64,000 bases of DNA from Pseudomonas peli (GTDB lineage: Bacteria; Pseudomonadota; Gammaproteobacteria; Pseudomonadales; Pseudomonadaceae): contig NZ_FMTL01000003.1 in NCBI RefSeq assembly GCF_900099645.1, positions 434,001-498,000 of the forward strand, written 5' to 3'. How positions within the stretch are numbered: the stretch's first letter is position 1; every line of letters starts with the position of its first letter. Below, piece by piece: positions 44,484-54,502 of this stretch. Both the position numbers and the translations under genes were made by a program. The notes beneath the pieces were generated by a model. It saw only the letters and a list, made by a program, of their open reading frames with translations, ran no database searches and was not told where the DNA came from.

Positions 44484-45188
44484 TTACATCGAGTGCGCGC
44501 GCTGGCGACGACGGCTGTTGAGTTGCTGCAGCAGTGCCGGCAGGTTGTCGAGGCGCTGCTGGCGCGCCTTGCTGAACAAAATCAGCGCCAGCTCTGCAGT
44601 CACTAGCGCGTCGGCGCTGGCGTGGTGACGTTGTTGCACCTGCAGGCCGAAATGCTGCGTCCAGTCGTCTAGGCCTGCGTGCGGCAGTTTTGCCTTGGGG
44701 CAGACCAGTGGGGCGATTTCGGCGACATCGAAGAAGGCATGCTGCAAGCGGTAGCCCAGGCTCTGCTTGAGCGCGCGGGCCAGCATGCGCTGGTCGAACT
44801 CGGCATGAAAGGCCAGCAACGGACTGTCGCCGACAAACTCCATAAAGCTCAGCAGGGCTTCGGCGGGCTCCTCGCCATTGGCGATTTCGCTGGGTGCGAT
44901 GCCATGGATCAGCGTGCTGGCGCTGGCCTGGTGGCCTTCGCGGAGCAAGGTGCATTCGAATTGCTGACCAAGGTCGATGGCGCCCTGATCGATTACCACC
45001 GCACCAATGGACAGGACTTGATCACGGCGCATATTCAGTCCGCTGGTTTCCAGGTCCAGCACCACTAGGCGCTGCTCATTCAGCGGACCATCGTTAAGGC
45101 AGGAGGTCTCGGCCAGCGCCTGTCGGCGCGTGAGTTGTGCTTGCGTCAGGGCCGGTCGTTGCCCGGTAAACCAGGTGAACTTGCTCAT
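44484..45188 (-). CDS. DnaQ-like 3'-5' exonuclease
   Basis: The 234-residue exonuclease has the DEDDh motifs: VVLDLETSGLN (Asp, Glu), AFHAEFDQRM (Asp) and RHHASADALVTAEL (His, Asp). The start overlaps the stop of the DUF294 gene (ATGA). It is a small proof-reading-type nuclease; the specific substrate is unknown. The pair is conserved with the sodium/solute symporter in other pseudomonads. Confidence 0.9.
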   Translation of the reverse strand: MSKFTWFTGQRPALTQAQLTRRQALAETSCLNDGPLNEQRLVVLDLETSGLNMRRDQVLSIGAVVIDQGAIDLGQQFECTLLREGHQASASTLIHGIAPSEIANGEEPAEALLSFMEFVGDSPLLAFHAEFDQRMLARALKQSLGYRLQHAFFDVAEIAPLVCPKAKLPHAGLDDWTQHFGLQVQQRHHASADALVTAELALILFSKARQQRLDNLPALLQQLNSRRRQRAHSM

Positions 45189-47116
45189 AACTGATACCTC
45201 TGCGCCAGGCTGCTCTGCAGGCGCTGTGCCTGGCGGAACGATTCACGCAGGATGCGCCGGTCGAGGTGGTTGAGGTGATCGGGGTCGACGCGGTTGGAGT
45301 AGGGCAGGCCATCGCGTGCCTGCAGCTGGTGCTGCTGCATCCGTGCCTGCTGAATGTAGTGGTAGGCCTCTTCATAGGCGGCGCCATCCTGGGCTTCGAT
45401 CACCCCCTGCTGAATCAGCGCGCGCAGGCGCTCCAGGGTGTTACAGGCGTTCACGCCATGGGCCAGGGCCAACAGGCGGGCGCCATCAACAAAGGGCGTC
45501 AGGCCCTGCACTTTAAGGTCTAGGGTGTCCTTCTCAGCACCGCTGCGGGCGACCACAAAGTCACGGAACATGCCCACCGGCGGTCGCTGGCGCAGGGCGT
45601 TTTCCGCCAGCATGCGCTGAAACAGGCTATTGCCGGCCACCTGCTGCAGCAGGCCTTCGCGCAGGTGATCGCAACCTTTGGTTGCGCCCCACACGGCACG
45701 CAGGTCGAAATAGATGCTCGAAGCTAGCAGGTTCTCCGGCGTGGCTTCCTGAACAAAACTGCTGAAGCGCCGTGACCACTCGTGGCGCGACAGGCACAGC
45801 TCGGGGTTGCCGGCCATGATGTTGCCCTTGCACAGAGTAAAGCCACACTGCGCCAGGCGTTGGTTGATCTCCTGGGCCAGCGGCAGCAGGCGGCTGCGTA
45901 TGGCCGCAGCTTCGGCTGCATCGGCGGCTTCGAAGAGGATGCCGTTGTCCTGATCGGTGTGCAGCGTCTGTTCGCTGCGGCCTTCGCTGCCGAATACCAG
46001 CCAGGTGAACGGTATGTTAGGGTCGCCCAGGTCTTCCAACGTCAGCTCGATCACCCGGCTGACAGTATGGTCGTTGAGCAGGGTGATCAGCTGGGTGATC
46101 TGCGTCGAGCTGGCGCCGTGAGCGAGCATGCTGTCGACCAGTTGGCGCACATCGCTGCGCAGCGCCGCCAGGGTTTCCACCCGCCCGGCGTGGCGAATGG
46201 TGCGCGCCAGATGCACCAGATCGACCCGCTGCAGGCTGAACAGATCCCGCTCGGAAATCACCCCGCATAGCTGGCCACGCTCAACCAGGCAGACGTGGGC
46301 GATATGCCGCTCCGTCATGGCCATCGCCGCATCGAAGGCGCTGGCATCCGGTGGCAGATCAAAGGGTGATTGCGTCATCAGGCAGTCGATGGGCTGCGCC
46401 AGATCGACACCGTCAGCCACCACGCGACGCAGGTCGCGCAGGGTAAAAATGCCCAGTGGTTTCAGTTTGGGATCAACGATCACAATGCTGCCGACCTGCT
46501 GCTCGTGCATCAGCTTGACCGCATCACGCAGTGGCATGTCCGGGCTGCAGCTGATCGGGGTGCGCATGGCCAGCTGGCCGAGGCGGGTGTCGAGCGAATA
46601 CTGCGCGCCAAGGGTTTCCACTGCGCGCATCTGCACCTGCTGGTTGACCTGATCGAGCAGGCTGCTGACACCGCGCAAGGCAAAGTCGCGCAACGGGTTG
46701 GACAATGAGAACAGCTTGATAAACGCCGGCTTGTTCAGCAGCAGGCAGAAGGTGTCTTCGGCGGCCAGGTGTTCGGTGCGAGTGGCGCGTTCACCTATCA
46801 GCGCAGCCAGCGGGAAGCATTCACCGCTGGTTATCTCGAAGGTGGTTTCCGTGCCGCGTCGTGCGGAATGCGGGCGTTCGCCATGCACGCGGCCCTGTTT
46901 GACAATATAGAAGTGCTCAACCGGGCCGTCGGTCGGCTTGATGATTGTTTCACCTTCGCCATAAAACCGCAGCTGACAGTTCTCCACCAGATACGCCAGG
47001 TGAGCGGTATCCATCTGATTAAACGGCGGAAATTTCTGCAGAAAGGCCATGGTGCCATGGATGTTCTGCAGCACCGCCGTTTTGCCGGCTTGGGCGATTG
47101 CATCTGCGCTGCTCAT
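45185..47116 (-). CDS. CNMP-binding, CBS and DUF294 nucleotidyltransferase-like protein
   Basis: The 644-residue protein has a cyclic-nucleotide-binding domain (about 25-130), two CBS repeats (about 165-285), a DUF294 domain with the nucleotidyltransferase-like motif FGSEGRSEQTLHTDQDNG (about 370-388) and a C-terminal helical domain. It probably senses a nucleotide and modifies or regulates a partner, perhaps the symporter that accompanies it in other genomes. I choose ATG 47116. The first 10 residues of a longer frame lack support. Confidence 0.88.
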   Translation of the reverse strand: MSSADAIAQAGKTAVLQNIHGTMAFLQKFPPFNQMDTAHLAYLVENCQLRFYGEGETIIKPTDGPVEHFYIVKQGRVHGERPHSARRGTETTFEITSGECFPLAALIGERATRTEHLAAEDTFCLLLNKPAFIKLFSLSNPLRDFALRGVSSLLDQVNQQVQMRAVETLGAQYSLDTRLGQLAMRTPISCSPDMPLRDAVKLMHEQQVGSIVIVDPKLKPLGIFTLRDLRRVVADGVDLAQPIDCLMTQSPFDLPPDASAFDAAMAMTERHIAHVCLVERGQLCGVISERDLFSLQRVDLVHLARTIRHAGRVETLAALRSDVRQLVDSMLAHGASSTQITQLITLLNDHTVSRVIELTLEDLGDPNIPFTWLVFGSEGRSEQTLHTDQDNGILFEAADAAEAAAIRSRLLPLAQEINQRLAQCGFTLCKGNIMAGNPELCLSRHEWSRRFSSFVQEATPENLLASSIYFDLRAVWGATKGCDHLREGLLQQVAGNSLFQRMLAENALRQRPPVGMFRDFVVARSGAEKDTLDLKVQGLTPFVDGARLLALAHGVNACNTLERLRALIQQGVIEAQDGAAYEEAYHYIQQARMQQHQLQARDGLPYSNRVDPDHLNHLDRRILRESFRQAQRLQSSLAQRYQL

Positions 47117-47214
47117 GGGTGGCCTCACGGTTTGCTCTATGAGCATGATCGACTGGCGCTGTGGGGTAGGCCATTGGACGTAAGTCTAGGCGTTGGGTGC
47201 CCTGTGTAAGAGGC

Positions 47215-47249
47215 ATAAAAAAGCCCTTGGATTTTTCAATCCAAGGGCT
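47215..47249 (-). terminator. Rho-independent terminator of the chemoreceptor-porin operon
   Basis: AGCCCTTGGATT and AATCCAAGGGCT form a perfect 12-bp stem around a 4-base loop. Read on the minus strand, six T follow. It lies just after the last gene of the operon (stop at 47271). Confidence 0.93.
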
Positions 47250-47270
47250 CTGATGACGATGCTGCAATGA

Positions 47271-47675
47271 TTAAGGCAGGGTAAAGAGAACCTTCACACT
47301 GTCATTCACTGCGGCGGCATCTACATAGCCAATCGCATCGGCTTCAGCGGCCACCTTGGCGATGACATCAGCGTCGCCGCCAACGCTTGGTAGCGGTTGG
47401 CCCTTGCCGGTGAAAACGAGTCCAGACCAGTATGATTTGAGCTGTGATTCACTCTTGTTGGTCACTGCACTGTAGAACTTGTCCTTGGTTGCAGACCAAT
47501 CCTTGTGGTCAACGCCTTTCATGGATTTGTCTTTGCCCAGAAAGATGTTGCTGACGTCTGCCTGGCTTGGAGCCTTGGCCGCGCCCGGATTAACGATTAC
47601 TGCGACTTCGGCCTGAGCCAGCGCGCTAACGCTGAGGCACACGGCGACGCAGAGCGTTTGAATGGAATGCTTCAT
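47271..47675 (-). CDS. Small phosphate-type periplasmic binding protein
   Basis: The 134-residue protein has a signal peptide (about 1-23, cleavage after AQA) and a short PstS-like (PBP-like) fold with EVAVIVNPGAAKAPSQADVS and VGGDADVIAKVAAEADAIGY. It is less than half the length of a usual PstS, and no ABC permease genes accompany it. ATG at 47675 follows GAGGAG. It lies 11 bp behind the porin gene. The ligand is unknown; an anion is suggested by family only. Confidence 0.82.
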   Translation of the reverse strand: MKHSIQTLCVAVCLSVSALAQAEVAVIVNPGAAKAPSQADVSNIFLGKDKSMKGVDHKDWSATKDKFYSAVTNKSESQLKSYWSGLVFTGKGQPLPSVGGDADVIAKVAAEADAIGYVDAAAVNDSVKVLFTLP

Positions 47676-47686
47676 CAATGCTCTCC

Positions 47687-48862
47687 TCAGAATACGAAGT
47701 CGACGCCGACGCTGATGATGTCACCGTCAAAGTTGCGGGCTGGGCTGCCTGCTACCCCTGCGGGAACATTCAGACTTGGGATGCCGTTTTGATTAATGTT
47801 GTTTTCGAACGCTTCTTGAGGTGTACGGACAAATACACCGTCGTAACCGCCTGAAGTATCCACGCGTTTGAATTCGCTTTTCAAAACTACGTTAGGCAGT
47901 AGGTTGTAGTTCAGACCCAGAGTCCAAGAGTTTTGCCGCCCAGCATCGTCATCCAGTTGTGCGTAGGTAACATGAGTCAGGAATTCGCCAAAGCGGCGCC
48001 CCCCCATGAGGTAGAAGGCGTCGACACTGCCTGAACCGTCTGCCTCAATAACGCGTGAGGTCCATTCGTTACTGGTTAGCCAGGTACCGTTGTCGTATTG
48101 GTAACCTAGAGACGTGAATTTTCCTTTCTGTTTGTCCAAGCTTTGAAACGATACGGCTCTAGGTGCTCCACCCAGTAATACGGTGTCTTCAATTTCAGTT
48201 GAGATATCGGCTTCTACATAACCCACGCGCAGCGTGCCGAAGTCATTGGTGGCCAGGCTGATATTGGCGCCAAAGACTTTCTCGTAGTCGATGTCATGCA
48301 TGCCATCAAAGGCGAAGATGTCGCGATTCTTCGCCTGACCACCGGCGACCTGGAAGGCCATTGAACCGAAGGAAAGTGGCAGGTTGTAAACCGCGTCCAG
48401 ACCCTCGTAGTTGGACAGTTGGACCTGGCTGTACACTTCATCAGGCAGGCGCAGCCATGGGTAGCTGAAGCCCACATCGATACTTTCCGAATACATGTAT
48501 ACCGGGGTGCGTAGGCGACCGACACGCAGCATCAGATTGTCATTGGCCTGCCAGGAGAAGTACGCCCACTCTACATTGGCTTTCCATTCATCCTGTGCTG
48601 GCTTGGCGGTCAGTTGCAGTGTTGCGCCAATGCTGTCGGTGATGCCGTAATTGACTTGCGCACCAAACTTGGACAGCTGATCGCCGCGCCAGGAGTCCGT
48701 AGTCTGGCCGGTGATGCCGTAACTGCGGCCATCATCCTCGCCACCAAGGTGGGTGATGCCGACCGTGCCAAAGGTATTGAAGCGGTGTTCGCCCTGCTCC
48801 AGCGCGAAGGCTGGGGCAGCGGCCAGGCAGATGGCCAAGGGAAGCAGGCGGACTTTAAACAT
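47687..48862 (-). CDS. Outer-membrane porin
   Basis: The 391-residue protein has a signal peptide (about 1-20, APAFA cleavage), alternating strands and a C-terminal phenylalanine (SVGVDFVF), as expected for a beta-barrel. It belongs to a general porin family related to phosphate or carboxylate porins; I cannot place it further. It lies 23 bp downstream of the chemoreceptor and 11 bp upstream of the binding protein, so all three form one operon. Confidence 0.85.
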   Translation of the reverse strand: MFKVRLLPLAICLAAAPAFALEQGEHRFNTFGTVGITHLGGEDDGRSYGITGQTTDSWRGDQLSKFGAQVNYGITDSIGATLQLTAKPAQDEWKANVEWAYFSWQANDNLMLRVGRLRTPVYMYSESIDVGFSYPWLRLPDEVYSQVQLSNYEGLDAVYNLPLSFGSMAFQVAGGQAKNRDIFAFDGMHDIDYEKVFGANISLATNDFGTLRVGYVEADISTEIEDTVLLGGAPRAVSFQSLDKQKGKFTSLGYQYDNGTWLTSNEWTSRVIEADGSGSVDAFYLMGGRRFGEFLTHVTYAQLDDDAGRQNSWTLGLNYNLLPNVVLKSEFKRVDTSGGYDGVFVRTPQEAFENNINQNGIPSLNVPAGVAGSPARNFDGDIISVGVDFVF

Positions 48863-48885
48863 GCAGTGATGCTCCTGTGTTCAGG

Positions 48886-50505
48886 TTAAACGCGGAATTG
48901 GGCTGTCGCCGCGCGCAGATGATCCCCTGTGCTGACCAACTGCTCGCCGAGACGAGCCGTTGCTTCTGCACCTTGAGCGGTTGCTTGTGCGTCCTGCTGC
49001 AACACTTGTGTGTCTTGCTGGATGGAACTGGAAAGACCGATTTGTTCCTGGGTGAACTGTGCAATACCGGCATTCAGCTGGTTGATATGGCCGACAGCGC
49101 CGGCAATCGCTTCGAGTATCTGGGTGGCCTGTACGGAGCGCTCGATGCTCGCCTGAGCTTTCTCACCATTGGCGGTCATCACGCTGAGCACGCCGTTGGC
49201 GCTGTTCTGCAGGCGCAGGATGATGTTCTGGATTTCGGCGGTGGAGGCGGCGGTTTTCGAGGCCAGGTTGCGCACTTCATCGGCCACTACGGCAAAACCA
49301 CGGCCCTGCTCGCCGGCACGTGCGGCCTCGATGGCGGCGTTGAGTGCCAGCAGGTTGGTTTGTTCGGCAATGCTGCGAATCACGGTCAGCACTGAGCCCA
49401 CTTGCTGGGTTTCCTCTTCCAGCTGCTGCATGGCACTGACCGCGCCCATTACGCTGCTGCCCAGGTCGCTGATACTGCTCGACAGGCTGCCGATGTTCTT
49501 GCGCGCCTGGTCAGCCTGCTGCGAGGCCGCCCCCGCTTCTTCGGAGGCCTGTTGCGAGCGATGGGCGACCTCCTGGATGCTGTTGGTCATCGTCAGAATG
49601 TCACGGCTGATCGAGTCGGTATGGCCTTGCTGCGAACGTGAGTTTTCCTTGGAGTCTTGAGTCAGCCGGTACAGTTCCTGGGACATGCCGGCGAGCGGGC
49701 TGGCAGCTTCGATGATCTGGCGGATGGTGCCTTGCAGCTTGTCGATAAAGCTGTTGAACAGCTGAATCATTTCACCGATTTCATCATTGGAGTCGACATT
49801 CACTCGGCGAGTCAGGTCGCCATCACCCCGGGCGATTGCCTGTAGTGAGGTGATCACGCCACGCACGTTGGTCATGGTGCCGCGAATTACCAGCACTGAA
49901 GCAATGCTGATTAGCAGTACCAGAATGGCTGACAGAGCAAAGCCCACGCGGGTGGTGGTGGCGTTGTCCGTGCGGGTTTGCGCCAGGGTTTCCTGAAAGT
50001 CTTCATATGCATGGGTACGGAACGCATTGCCGAGTTTTTGCGCTTCACCCAAGTCACTGGCCATGCGGCCCAGGTTGGGCGCCAGGTCTTCAAAGCTGGC
50101 GCTGCCTTTAATCAGCTGCTCCGAAGCGGGCAGGGCGTTGTCCGCGTAACGCTGTATGGCGCTCCGCCAGGCGTCCAGTTCCTGGCGGCGGTCCGCTTGG
50201 GTGACCAGGGTCTGCAGTTCCTGCTGCATGTCCGCAATGTCAGTCAGGACTTTGCGCGCTTCATCGAGGGTTTCCAGCTCTCCGGCGGCGACTGCGCTAT
50301 TAAGCAGGCCCGGTAAACGTGAGTACTGGAAGATCACCGCATCGGCCTTCTCCAGGGTAGGGAAGCTATTGGTTTCCAGGGTGACCAGGCGCACATCGTT
50401 GTTTGCCAGTTGTAGCGAGGTGTAGCCCACGAACAGCAGCAGACCCAGCAAGGCAATGGCGGGCAGCAGTAAGAACTTTAGTGTCAGCGAGAGATTTTTC
50501 AACAT
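48886..50505 (-). CDS. Methyl-accepting chemotaxis protein of the porin operon
   Basis: The 539-residue chemoreceptor has helices at about 10-30 and 190-212 and a periplasmic four-helix-bundle sensor (about 31-189). HAMP is at about 212-265, followed by a signalling domain with [20 protein letters not shown]. It is the first gene of an operon with a porin and a small periplasmic binding protein, which suggests it senses the same solute the porin admits. The ligand is unknown. Confidence 0.9.
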   Translation of the reverse strand: MLKNLSLTLKFLLLPAIALLGLLLFVGYTSLQLANNDVRLVTLETNSFPTLEKADAVIFQYSRLPGLLNSAVAAGELETLDEARKVLTDIADMQQELQTLVTQADRRQELDAWRSAIQRYADNALPASEQLIKGSASFEDLAPNLGRMASDLGEAQKLGNAFRTHAYEDFQETLAQTRTDNATTTRVGFALSAILVLLISIASVLVIRGTMTNVRGVITSLQAIARGDGDLTRRVNVDSNDEIGEMIQLFNSFIDKLQGTIRQIIEAASPLAGMSQELYRLTQDSKENSRSQQGHTDSISRDILTMTNSIQEVAHRSQQASEEAGAASQQADQARKNIGSLSSSISDLGSSVMGAVSAMQQLEEETQQVGSVLTVIRSIAEQTNLLALNAAIEAARAGEQGRGFAVVADEVRNLASKTAASTAEIQNIILRLQNSANGVLSVMTANGEKAQASIERSVQATQILEAIAGAVGHINQLNAGIAQFTQEQIGLSSSIQQDTQVLQQDAQATAQGAEATARLGEQLVSTGDHLRAATAQFRV

Positions 50506-50734
50506 GGCAGATGTACCCAAAGAGGGGCGCGGAGTATACCGAGTTCACATAGTGGCGTAATGCCGCTTTTCGGTCATTTTTTAGTCATATTCCGTTATGG
50601 CTATATTATGGTTTCGGCTGGCATGCCTATTCCTATAGCCAATAAAGTGAGTATCTGCTTGAAATTGTCGAACAAAAGCGAGGCCGCCAGCCTGATGCAA
50701 GTCACTGTGCCTGTGCTTTGCTGGCGGCCAATAA

Positions 50735-50764
50735 TAAAAAACCGCCCTGAAGGGCGGTTTTTTA
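50735..50764. terminator. Bidirectional terminator after malate synthase
   Basis: ACCGCCCT and AGGGCGGT form an 8-bp stem around GA, flanked by A and T runs on both sides, so it can work on either strand. It ends the glcB transcript (minus) 19 bp after its stop. Confidence 0.93.
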
Positions 50765-50782
50765 TGTGGCTACAGCTGCGGA

Positions 50783-52960
50783 TTACAGGCCGTTGGCGGC
50801 TTTGAACTCGCGGCGGCGGCGGTGCAGGACCGGCTCGGTGTAGCCGTTCGGCTGCTTGGCGCCTTCGACCACCAGTTCCAGGGCGGCCTGGAAGGCGATG
50901 TTGCTGTCGAAGTTCGGTGCCAGCGGACGGTACAGCGGATCAGCTGCGTTCTGACGGTCAACCACCGGTGCCATGCGCTTGAGGCTGGCAACGATCTGCT
51001 CTTCAGTGGCGATGCCATGACGCAGCCAGTTGGCCAGCAGCTGGCTGGAGATGCGCAGGGTAGCGCGGTCTTCCATCAGGCCGACGTCATTGATATCCGG
51101 CACCTTGGAGCAGCCGACGCCCTGGTCGATCCAGCGCACTACATAACCAAGGATGCCCTGGGAGTTGTTGTCCAGTTCGTTCTGGATCTCGTCAGCCGAC
51201 CAGTTGGTGTCCTTGGCCAGCGGGATGCTCAGGATGTCGTCGATGGACGCGCGCTCACGCTTGGCCAGTTCGGCCTGACGGGCGAACACGTCGACCTTGT
51301 GGTAGTGCAGCGCGTGCAGCGCGGCGGCGGTCGGCGACGGCACCCAGGCGGTGTTGGCGCCGGCCAGTGGGTGAGCGATCTTCTGCTCAAGCATGCCGGC
51401 CATCAGGTCGGGCATGGCCCACATGCCTTTACCGATCTGCGCGCGACCTTGCAGGCCGGTGGCCAGGCCGATGTCGACGTTCCAGTTCTCGTAGGCGCTG
51501 ATCCACTTCTCGGACTTCATGGCGGCTTTACGCACCACGGCGCCAGCTTCCATGGAGGTGTGGATTTCGTCACCGGTGCGGTCGAGGAAGCCGGTGTTGA
51601 TAAACACCACGCGCTCGCTGGCAGCCTTGATACAGGCTTTCAGGTTGACGGTGGTGCGGCGCTCTTCGTCCATGATGCCGACTTTCAGGGTGTTGCGAGT
51701 CAGGCCAAGGACATCTTCAACGCGACCGAAGATTTCGGTGGTGAAGGCCACTTCTTCCGGACCGTGCATCTTCGGCTTAACGATGTAGACCGAACCGGTG
51801 CGGGTGTTCTTGCGGCTGGTGTTGCCATTCAGGTTGTGGATGGCAATCAGGCTGGTGAACAGCGCGTCCTGGATGCCTTCCGGGATTTCGTTGCCTTGGG
51901 CATCGAGAATCGCCGGGTTGGTCATCAGGTGGCCGACGTTACGCACAAACAGCAGGCTGCGACCATGCAGGGTCAGTTCGCTACCGTCAGTCTTGGTGTA
52001 GACGCGATCCGGGTTCATGGTGCGGGTGAAGGTCTGGCCGCCTTTGACCACTTCTTCCGCCAGGTCGCCCTTCATCAGGCCGAGCCAGTTCTTGTAGATC
52101 ACCACTTTGTCGTCGGCATCGACGGCCGCTACGGAATCTTCGCAGTCCATGATGGTGGTCAGCGCAGCTTCCATCAGCACGTCTTTAACGCCGGCAGCAT
52201 CGGTCTGGCCGACCGGGGTGTTGGCGTCGATCTGGATTTCGAAATGCAGGCCGTTGTGCTTGAGCAGTACGGCGATAGGCGCATCGCTAGCGCCCTGGAA
52301 ACCAACCAGTTGCGCGTCGTCACGCAGGCCGCTGTTGCTGCCGCCTTTGAGGCTGACAACCAGCTTGCCGGCTTCGATTCGGTAACCGGTGGAGTCGACA
52401 TGGGAGCCAGCAGCCAGCGGCGCGGCTTCGTCGAGGAAGGCGCGGGCGAAGGCGATGACCTTGTCACCACGAACCTTGTTGTAGCCACGGCCTTTCTCGG
52501 CGCCGCCTTCTTCGCTGATCACGTCGGTGCCGTATAGGGCGTCGTACAGCGAACCCCAGCGGGCGTTGGAAGCGTTGAGGGCGAAACGCGCGTTCATCAC
52601 CGGCACTACCAGCTGCGGGCCGGCCAGACGGGCGATTTCTTCGTCGACGTTCTGCGTGGTGGCCTGGAAGTCAGCCGGCTCTGGCAGCAGGTAACCGATT
52701 TCCTCAAGGAAGGCTTTGTAGGCAGCGGCGTCATGGGCCTGGCCTGCGCGGGCCTGGTGCCAGCCGTCGATCTGCGCCTGAATCGCATCGCGTTTGGCGA
52801 GCAGCGCACGGTTTTTCGGGGCCAGGTCATTGATGACCGCTTCGGCACCCGCCCAGAACTTGTCGGCAGCGATGCCGGTACCGGGGATGGCTTCGTTATT
52901 CACGAAGTCGAACAGCACTTTGGCAACCTGCAGGCTGCCTACTTGAACGCGTTCAGTCAT
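50783..52960 (-). CDS. glcB: Malate synthase G
   Basis: The 725-residue protein is full-length malate synthase G, which condenses glyoxylate and acetyl-CoA in the glyoxylate shunt. Landmarks include [24 protein letters not shown], and [19 protein letters not shown] with the catalytic-base aspartate. ATG at 52960 is chosen over an upstream frame start by family comparison. A 7-bp inverted repeat lies 60-87 bp upstream. Confidence 0.96.
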   Translation of the reverse strand: MTERVQVGSLQVAKVLFDFVNNEAIPGTGIAADKFWAGAEAVINDLAPKNRALLAKRDAIQAQIDGWHQARAGQAHDAAAYKAFLEEIGYLLPEPADFQATTQNVDEEIARLAGPQLVVPVMNARFALNASNARWGSLYDALYGTDVISEEGGAEKGRGYNKVRGDKVIAFARAFLDEAAPLAAGSHVDSTGYRIEAGKLVVSLKGGSNSGLRDDAQLVGFQGASDAPIAVLLKHNGLHFEIQIDANTPVGQTDAAGVKDVLMEAALTTIMDCEDSVAAVDADDKVVIYKNWLGLMKGDLAEEVVKGGQTFTRTMNPDRVYTKTDGSELTLHGRSLLFVRNVGHLMTNPAILDAQGNEIPEGIQDALFTSLIAIHNLNGNTSRKNTRTGSVYIVKPKMHGPEEVAFTTEIFGRVEDVLGLTRNTLKVGIMDEERRTTVNLKACIKAASERVVFINTGFLDRTGDEIHTSMEAGAVVRKAAMKSEKWISAYENWNVDIGLATGLQGRAQIGKGMWAMPDLMAGMLEQKIAHPLAGANTAWVPSPTAAALHALHYHKVDVFARQAELAKRERASIDDILSIPLAKDTNWSADEIQNELDNNSQGILGYVVRWIDQGVGCSKVPDINDVGLMEDRATLRISSQLLANWLRHGIATEEQIVASLKRMAPVVDRQNAADPLYRPLAPNFDSNIAFQAALELVVEGAKQPNGYTEPVLHRRRREFKAANGL

Positions 52961-53019
52961 CACTTGCCTCACTCTGCTCAGCTCTACTCAATAGCCGCGT
53001 CGGACATGGGAAATACGTC

Positions 53020-53047
53020 ATGTAGTCCGAGGCGCGGCATACTACAT
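53020..53047. promoter_or_regulatory. Inverted repeat ATGTAGT-N14-ACTACAT upstream of glcB
   Basis: The arms match perfectly. The site is 60-87 bp upstream of glcB on the minus strand and 212 bp from the divergent GNAT gene. The function is not known; it may be a regulator site. Confidence 0.35.
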
Positions 53048-53258
53048 CAAGATCCGGGGAAAATCAGTGGGTGCGCGTCGCTCTGCGACCAAGAAGTGCT
53101 TTGCAGTCACTGTGTGTGGCTTATTGTCGCGGTTAACTCTCAATATTGTTTCATAAAATATAAAAAACAGTACACAGTTTATTGCGCGTGTTTATCGATC
53201 TACTGCTACAGGCGCGCCTGCCTATACTGCTGCTCCACCGTTCTGGAGAGTGATCACC

Positions 53259-53705
53259 ATGCATATACAGGCAGCCACTGCCGCAGATCTGGACGAACTG
53301 GCCGAGCTGTTTGGCGCGTATCTGCGCTTTTATGAGGTGGCCAAACCTCAGTCGCAGGTGCGGGATTTTCTCGCCGCGCGCCTGCGCAACAACGATTCGG
53401 TCATTCTGCTGGCCCGTGATGCGCAAGGTGCGGCGCAAGGCTTCGTCCAGCTCTATGCCTTTTTCTCTTCGCTGGCGCTGCAGCCAGCCTGGCTACTGAG
53501 TGACCTTTACGTCAGTGAGCAGGTGCGCCGCCAGGGTGTTGGCGAAGCGCTGATGAATGCCGCTCGCGCCCATGCCGAGGCCACAGGCTCATGCGGTTTG
53601 CAGTTGGAGACGGCAAAGAGCAATCTGCCAGGACAAGCCCTCTACGAACGCCTGGGTTATGTGCGTGATGAGGTGTTTTTTACCTATTGGCTGGCGCTCA
53701 AATAA
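53259..53705 (+). CDS. GNAT-family N-acetyltransferase
   Basis: The 148-residue GNAT protein has the acetyl-CoA motif VSEQVRRQGVGEALMNAARA and the C-terminal LYERLGYVRDEVFFTYW. ATG at 53259 follows GGAG. The substrate is unknown. It lies 21 bp upstream of the ACT-domain gene and is probably co-transcribed. Confidence 0.88.
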   Translation: MHIQAATAADLDELAELFGAYLRFYEVAKPQSQVRDFLAARLRNNDSVILLARDAQGAAQGFVQLYAFFSSLALQPAWLLSDLYVSEQVRRQGVGEALMNAARAHAEATGSCGLQLETAKSNLPGQALYERLGYVRDEVFFTYWLALK

Positions 53706-53726
53706 GCCTCGTATAAGGAGTTGTTC

Positions 53727-54245
53727 ATGGACCATCTGGTATTGACGGTTATTGCCCAGGATCAGCCGGGGCTGGTCGAGCGTATCGCCCAGTGCATCAG
53801 CGAGCACGGTGGTAACTGGCTGGAAAGCCGCATGTCGCGCATGGCCGGGCAGTTCGCCGGGATCCTGCGGGTGGATGTGCCGCTGGACGCGCATTCCGGC
53901 CTGGTCACAGCGCTGGAGGAATTGCAGGCCCATGGCATCCGTGTGCAGATCGCCGCAGGCGGCACCGAGCCGGTAACGGTTTGGCAGGCCATTCGCCTGG
54001 AGCTGGTGGGCAATGATCGTCCGGGCATCGTGCGCGATATCACCCGCCTGCTCAGCAGTCATGGGGTCAACCTGGAAAGCCTGAACACCGAAGTGGTGCC
54101 CGCGCCGATGAGCGGCGAGCTGCTCTTCCAGGCCCAGGCTGTGCTGGGCGTGCCGCAGAGCCTGAGCCTGGAGCAGTTGCAGACGCACCTGGAAACCCTG
54201 GCTGATGATCTGATGGTGGAACTGAAGCTGCAGGTTGAAGACTAG
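53727..54245 (+). CDS. gcvR: GcvR-like ACT-domain protein
   Basis: The 172-residue protein has two ACT domains: residues about 4-80 (VIAQDQPGLVERIAQCISEH) and about 90-170 (LVGNDRPGIVRDITRLLSSH). This is the layout of GcvR, the glycine cleavage repressor accessory protein. ATG at 53727 follows AAGGAG. It ends in a strong terminator at 54436. Amino-acid binding, probably glycine, is inferred from the family. Confidence 0.85.
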   Translation: MDHLVLTVIAQDQPGLVERIAQCISEHGGNWLESRMSRMAGQFAGILRVDVPLDAHSGLVTALEELQAHGIRVQIAAGGTEPVTVWQAIRLELVGNDRPGIVRDITRLLSSHGVNLESLNTEVVPAPMSGELLFQAQAVLGVPQSLSLEQLQTHLETLADDLMVELKLQVED

Positions 54246-54251
54246 CAGGCC

Positions 54252-54374
54252 GTTGAAACTACCTGCGTTGGCAATCCGGCGTTAAAAACAGGCTCGGAAT
54301 GCTCATTTGCACCAGCAAACTCCGCTTCCTCGCCTGTTTTTGCCTTGTCTTGCCTGCCTCGCCCACGTTTCAAC
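54252..54374. repeat. Repeat element with GTTGAAAC/GTTTCAAC ends, copy 1
   Basis: GTTGAAAC at 54252-54259 is inverted as GTTTCAAC at 54367-54374, framing a 123-bp element. Its inner 54 bases (54281-54334) recur almost identically at 56737-56790. This has the form of a small non-autonomous or REP-like element of pseudomonads. Confidence 0.65.
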
Positions 54375-54435
54375 AGCCAGCTAGAGCCGCTGTTTATCCA
54401 CGATCCATGTGGATAACTCTGTGCGTAGCATGAGG

Positions 54436-54471
54436 AGCCCCGGAGCACTGCCTAGTGCCCCGGGGCTTTTT
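54436..54471 (+). terminator. Rho-independent terminator of gcvR
   Basis: AGCCCCGGAGCAC and GTGCCCCGGGGCT pair at 12 of 13 positions around a 6-base loop, followed by TTTTT. It is oriented for the plus-strand GNAT-gcvR transcript. Confidence 0.9.
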
Positions 54472-54502
54472 GCTAAGTGCTTATTTTTTAAGCACTTAGC
54501 AA
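54470..54502. other. Second hairpin after the gcvR terminator
   Basis: TTGCTAAGTGCTTA and TAAGCACTTAGCAA form a perfect 14-bp stem around TTTTT. It directly abuts the gcvR terminator and may add a second stop or serve the rarD side. Confidence 0.6.

Noticed and set aside
50822..52537. Plus-strand open frame of 571 codons opposite glcB
   Set aside because: It is a mirror of malate synthase G and shows no recognisable motif or ribosome site.
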